DNA from: CAVUCH01 sp963697705
Lineage (GTDB): Bacteria > Acidobacteriota > Vicinamibacteria > Vicinamibacterales > JAENWD01
Reading direction: 5' to 3'
Length of the DNA: 64,000 nt
NCBI GenBank assembly: GCA_963697705.1
Contig: CAVOPA010000017.1
Coordinates: 1,612,001 to 1,676,000, forward strand
The first letter of the stretch is position 1. Each line of letters starts with the position of its first letter. Shown one piece after another: positions 61,119 to 64,000 of this stretch. A model generated the notes under the pieces. That model worked only from the letters and a program-made list of their open reading frames with translations, did not search any database and was not told the origin of the DNA. The position numbers and the translations under genes were made by a program.

Positions 61119-61886
61119 TCACTTCCCGAGCGTCATGCCCCGCATCTGACGGCGGAATCCGGACAGCATGACCATCACCACGTGTACGAACACGAAGAGC
61201 AGGAGCGCCGCAAACGCCAGGAAGTGGAGCGTGCGCGCGGACTGGTAGCCGCCGAACAGCCGGAGCAGGAACGGAAATCCGGCCGTCACGGCCGGCGACA
61301 TCGTCAGACCCGTCAACGCAATCAACGGCGCCGCCACGAAGATCACGAAGGAGTACGAGCATTTCTGCAGCAGCCCGTACTGCGGGCCGCCGCTGGCGGG
61401 GGGGATTCGCAGCCGCAGATGATCGACGACGTCGCGCCAGACGAGATGCGGGGCGAGCTCCCTCAGCCGAGGCCAGACGTGCGTGCGGAAGTGACCGCCG
61501 AAGATGCCGGTCAGCAGGTACACGGCGCCGGGCAGCACGAGCCACCACGCGGCGAGGAAGTGCAGGCTCCGCCCCCAGCCGTTCTCATTGAAGATGTCGT
61601 AGGTGCGCACGGCGCTGATCGGACCGGCGGCGTCGGCGAAAAAGGGCGAGCGCTTGTCCCAGCCGCCATGCTGGTAATTGCGGCTGATCGGCAACTCGAT
61701 GAGGGCCGGCGTCAGGTCGTTTCCCGCCTCGCCCCAGTACAGGCGCGGGTGCGCCATGAGGATCACGATGCCGGTGAACGCGAGCGTCAGCACGCTTGCG
61801 GTCGCGATCCAGTGGCTGATTCGCACCCACCGGGCGTGGGCTCGCACGCTGGTTGCCCGTCCTGGTTCGCCTATGACTTCCGCCAT
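61119..61886 (-). CDS. Cytochrome b-type membrane subunit
   Basis: A 255-residue integral membrane protein of the cytochrome b561/DUF4405-like group. Five hydrophobic helices, including WVRISHWIATASVLTLAFTG, GRSLHFLAAWWLVLPGAVYL, YSFVIFVAAPLIALTGLTMS and RTLHFLAFAALLLFVFVHVV. Paired histidines in these helices (SHW, LHF, LHF, VHV) are heme-ligand candidates. It would pass quinol electrons to the exported molybdopterin enzyme encoded immediately downstream. First gene of the three-gene unit. Confidence 0.88.
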   Translation of the reverse strand: MAEVIGEPGRATSVRAHARWVRISHWIATASVLTLAFTGIVILMAHPRLYWGEAGNDLTPALIELPISRNYQHGGWDKRSPFFADAAGPISAVRTYDIFNENGWGRSLHFLAAWWLVLPGAVYLLTGIFGGHFRTHVWPRLRELAPHLVWRDVVDHLRLRIPPASGGPQYGLLQKCSYSFVIFVAAPLIALTGLTMSPAVTAGFPFLLRLFGGYQSARTLHFLAFAALLLFVFVHVVMVMLSGFRRQMRGMTLGK

Positions 61887-62414
61887 GGTCGTGAACCCAA
61901 TCTCGATGCCTCCTGGGCCGAACCCTGACCCGAAACGACAACCCGCTCCTCGCGAGATGGGGATTATGGATCAGGACCGATCGGACCGGTCGCCGGCACC
62001 GCGCGAATCCCCGATCGAGCGGCCCAGCCCAGAGGTGGCTCGAGTGCCGTCGGCACGGCCTCTGGCGGGCGCGCGGAACGGCCGACCGTTCAGCGCCTCT
62101 CTCGATGACGGGCATTCCGGGTCGGAAGAGCGAACCGGAGCGCCCGCGCGTCGCTTACAAGTGTGCGGCGGCCAGCGACAGAACCGTGATCGGTCGCGCA
62201 GCCTGGTGCGGAGCGTAATCGTGCACGGCTCAGGCGTGCGCCTCTTCGCCCGGCGAAGAATTCCGGAGCAATAAGCGACAGACCCGGGCGGCACGCTGCG
62301 GTGCGCTGCCTCCTGCTCGCGGTCGGTACCCCCCTTGCCCTGCAGCTCTGTATCAGGGCCCACCACATCGTCGCTCTCAGGGCCTTTTTCCTGCGAATAA
62401 AGAGTCGGGCCACG
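61887..62414. other. Divergent intergenic stretch, nothing recognised
   Basis: About 530 bases between divergently read genes, so promoters for the cytochrome b unit and the beta-helix gene should lie here. The minus-strand open frames are composition-driven. No hairpin cluster, repeat copy or RNA gene seen. Confidence 0.4.
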
Positions 62415-64000
62415 ATGGGTAGCTGGCGAAGCCTCTGTCTCGGTCTGGGTATCGGCGCGGCTGCGACAGCCCTGCCAACGGCACCGCTCTGGGCCGCGGA
62501 CACCTACGTGCCTGCCGGTGCCAGCCTGCAGGCCGCCATCGACCGGGCGCAACCCGGGGACCGCTTGCTGCTGGCGCCCGGCGCGACTTACAGCGGCAAC
62601 TTCCGCCTGACGAACAAGGGCGCATCGACCGCGTACATCACGATTCGATCGGCCGCCGCCGACACGCTGCTGCCGCTCGACGGAATGCGGGTCCTGCCCT
62701 CGGACGCCGCGAACCTGCCCGTAATCAAGTCGCCGAACACGATGGCGGCTCTCACCGCGGCCGCCGGTGCCCACCACTGGCGGCTGCAACTGCTCGAGTT
62801 CCAGGCCAACGACCGCGGCTACGGCGACATCGTCGCGCTCGGCGCGGGAGACACGACGCAGACGTCACTCGCACAGGTGCCGCACGACCTCGTGCTCGAC
62901 CGGCTCTATATCCACGGTGACTCGGTCGTCGGGCAGAAGCGAGGCGTGTCGCTGCACAGCGGCGCCACCTGGGTGCTGAACTGTTATATCGCCGACATGA
63001 AAGGCGTCGGGATGGACACGCAGGCCCTCGGCGGCTACAACGGCCCGGGTCCGTACACGATCGTCAACAACTATCTCGAGGCCGCGGGCGAGAACTTCCT
63101 GCTCGGCGGCGCCAGCCCCAAGATTCCCAACGTCATCGCGTCGGACATCGAGTTTGCAGGCAACTACCTGTACAAGCGGCCGGAGTGGCGGCTGCCCATC
63201 CTCGCGGCGCCCGCCGGCGTCAGGGCGGCGGCCAGCGGCAGCGGCGCGCTGCCGGCCGGCACGTACTCCTACCGCGTGGTGGCGGCGCGCAGGACGGCGC
63301 AGGACGCGTGGGCCTACTCGGATCGCTCGGTGGAGGTCACGGCGTCAGTCGCCGCTGGCGGTCGCATCGCGATCGCGTGGGTGCCGGTGCCGAACGCGAC
63401 GACCTATCGTGTTTACCGCGGCGCCGCACCCGGCGCGCAGGACCGCTACTTCGAGGCCACGGCCGCAGCCTTCGCGGACACGGGCGCGACGGCCGGCGTC
63501 GCCGATACCGGCGCCTGGATGAAAGGCACGCTCTGGGCGGTGAAGAACATGCTCGAGCTGAAGCTGGCGAGCCGCGTCCGGGTGCACGGCAACCTGATGG
63601 AGAACTGCTGGAAGGAATCGCAGGCCGGCTTCCCCGTGCTCTTCACCCCGCGCAACCAGGACGGCACCTCGCCGTGGGTGTACGTGCGCGACGTAGAGTT
63701 CACCGGTAACGTCGTCCGGCACGCCGGCTCCGGCGTGCAAATCGAAGGCTACGACACCAACGCTACCAGCGCGCAGACCCGCCGCATCACGATCGCGAAC
63801 AACATCTTCGACGACATCGATTCGAGCCGATGGGGCGGAAGTGGCCGCTGGATTCAGATCGGCAACGGGCCGAGCGACATCACCGTCGATCACAACACCG
63901 TGATGCACACCGGCCATGCGATCTACGTCTACGGTGGAAGCTACGGCAGCGAGATGCAGGTGTCCAACCTGCGGTTCACGAACAATCTGCTGAAGCACAA
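62415..64000 (+). CDS. Secreted right-handed beta-helix protein (3' truncated by window)
   Basis: The reading frame is open from ATG 62415 to the last base, at least 528 residues, with the end outside. Residues 1-28 form a signal peptide (MGSWRSLCLGLGIGAAATAL, cleavage near LWAA). The mature protein starts DTYVPAGASLQAAIDRAQPG, the usual start of a pectate-lyase-like beta-helix, followed by repeats such as DLVLDRLYIHGDSVVGQKRG, YTIVNNYLEAAGENFLLGGA, SDIEFAGNYLYKRPEWRLPI. A fibronectin-type-III-like insert (about 270-350, LPAGTYSYRVVAARRTAQ) interrupts the helix before RITIANNIFDDIDSSRWGG. Likely surface or extracellular polysaccharide binding or lyase activity; no catalytic residues identified. 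Confidence 0.88.
   Translation, partial: MGSWRSLCLGLGIGAAATALPTAPLWAADTYVPAGASLQAAIDRAQPGDRLLLAPGATYSGNFRLTNKGASTAYITIRSAAADTLLPLDGMRVLPSDAANLPVIKSPNTMAALTAAAGAHHWRLQLLEFQANDRGYGDIVALGAGDTTQTSLAQVPHDLVLDRLYIHGDSVVGQKRGVSLHSGATWVLNCYIADMKGVGMDTQALGGYNGPGPYTIVNNYLEAAGENFLLGGASPKIPNVIASDIEFAGNYLYKRPEWRLPILAAPAGVRAAASGSGALPAGTYSYRVVAARRTAQDAWAYSDRSVEVTASVAAGGRIAIAWVPVPNATTYRVYRGAAPGAQDRYFEATAAAFADTGATAGVADTGAWMKGTLWAVKNMLELKLASRVRVHGNLMENCWKESQAGFPVLFTPRNQDGTSPWVYVRDVEFTGNVVRHAGSGVQIEGYDTNATSAQTRRITIANNIFDDIDSSRWGGSGRWIQIGNGPSDITVDHNTVMHTGHAIYVYGGSYGSEMQVSNLRFTNNLLKH

Overview
The window is a GC-rich bacterial chromosome segment with no tRNA or rRNA gene, CRISPR array or intact transposase that I could recognise. 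The gene content points to an acidobacterium, most likely Vicinamibacteria (subdivision 6). The pointers are MacB/FtsX-type orphan permeases (ADOP) with a PadR partner, several Ser/Thr kinases carrying beta-propeller or ATPase tails, planctomycete-type cytochrome/DUF1501/DUF1553 genes, a secreted sulfatase and many small palindromic repeats. The assignment is inference from gene families, not from a marker gene.

Layout. 1-5 kb: the 3' part of a tricorn-like S41 protease, an acyl-CoA ligase, a secreted protein, and a decayed second copy of the ligase 3' end. 5-10 kb: a sparse region with a NUDIX hydrolase, four small proteins, a PhoB-type response regulator and a cluster of mobile-looking repeats. 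10-21 kb: a DPP4-type peptidase, then a minus-strand unit of kinase/ATPase, catalase-like/di-heme cytochrome fusion and DUF2235 hydrolase. 21-31 kb: DUF1801, a sulfatase, a PQQ dehydrogenase/cytochrome c/YVTN propeller/winged-helix-FHA unit, and a padR-ADOP pair. 31-41 kb: an epimerase-like gene and then the most striking locus, a tightly overlapping plus-strand unit. Its order is FHA protein, 33-residue membrane microprotein, PP2C phosphatase with a beta-helix tail, Ser/Thr kinase, fused RodA-type SEDS polymerase/PBP transpeptidase, DUF3662-like protein, FHA protein. 41-50 kb: DUF488, a secreted SLOG-domain protein, a frameshifted permease, DUF2911 and a kinase with a WD40-like tail. 50-56 kb: a three-gene planctomycete-type cytochrome unit. 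56-64 kb: a uracil-DNA-glycosylase-like protein, an AlkZ-like protein, a second NUDIX hydrolase, a molybdopterin oxidoreductase/cytochrome b/RraA-like unit, and the start of a secreted beta-helix protein.

How the parts fit. The 32-41 kb locus resembles the actinobacterial pknA/pknB-pstP-rodA-pbpA-fhaA/fhaB cell-wall locus, but the polymerase and transpeptidase are one protein. Several other units are periplasmic redox or hydrolytic systems consistent with a soil heterotroph.

Two structural themes recur. First, a repeat element made of GGAACC-type words around a conserved core occurs four times, and in each case one end supplies or abuts the stop codon of a gene. Second, three genes carry apparent single-base frameshifts (near 34207, near 43565 and at four places in 47.7-48.3 kb). 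These could be assembly indels or real lesions, and the affected coordinates should be read with that in mind.
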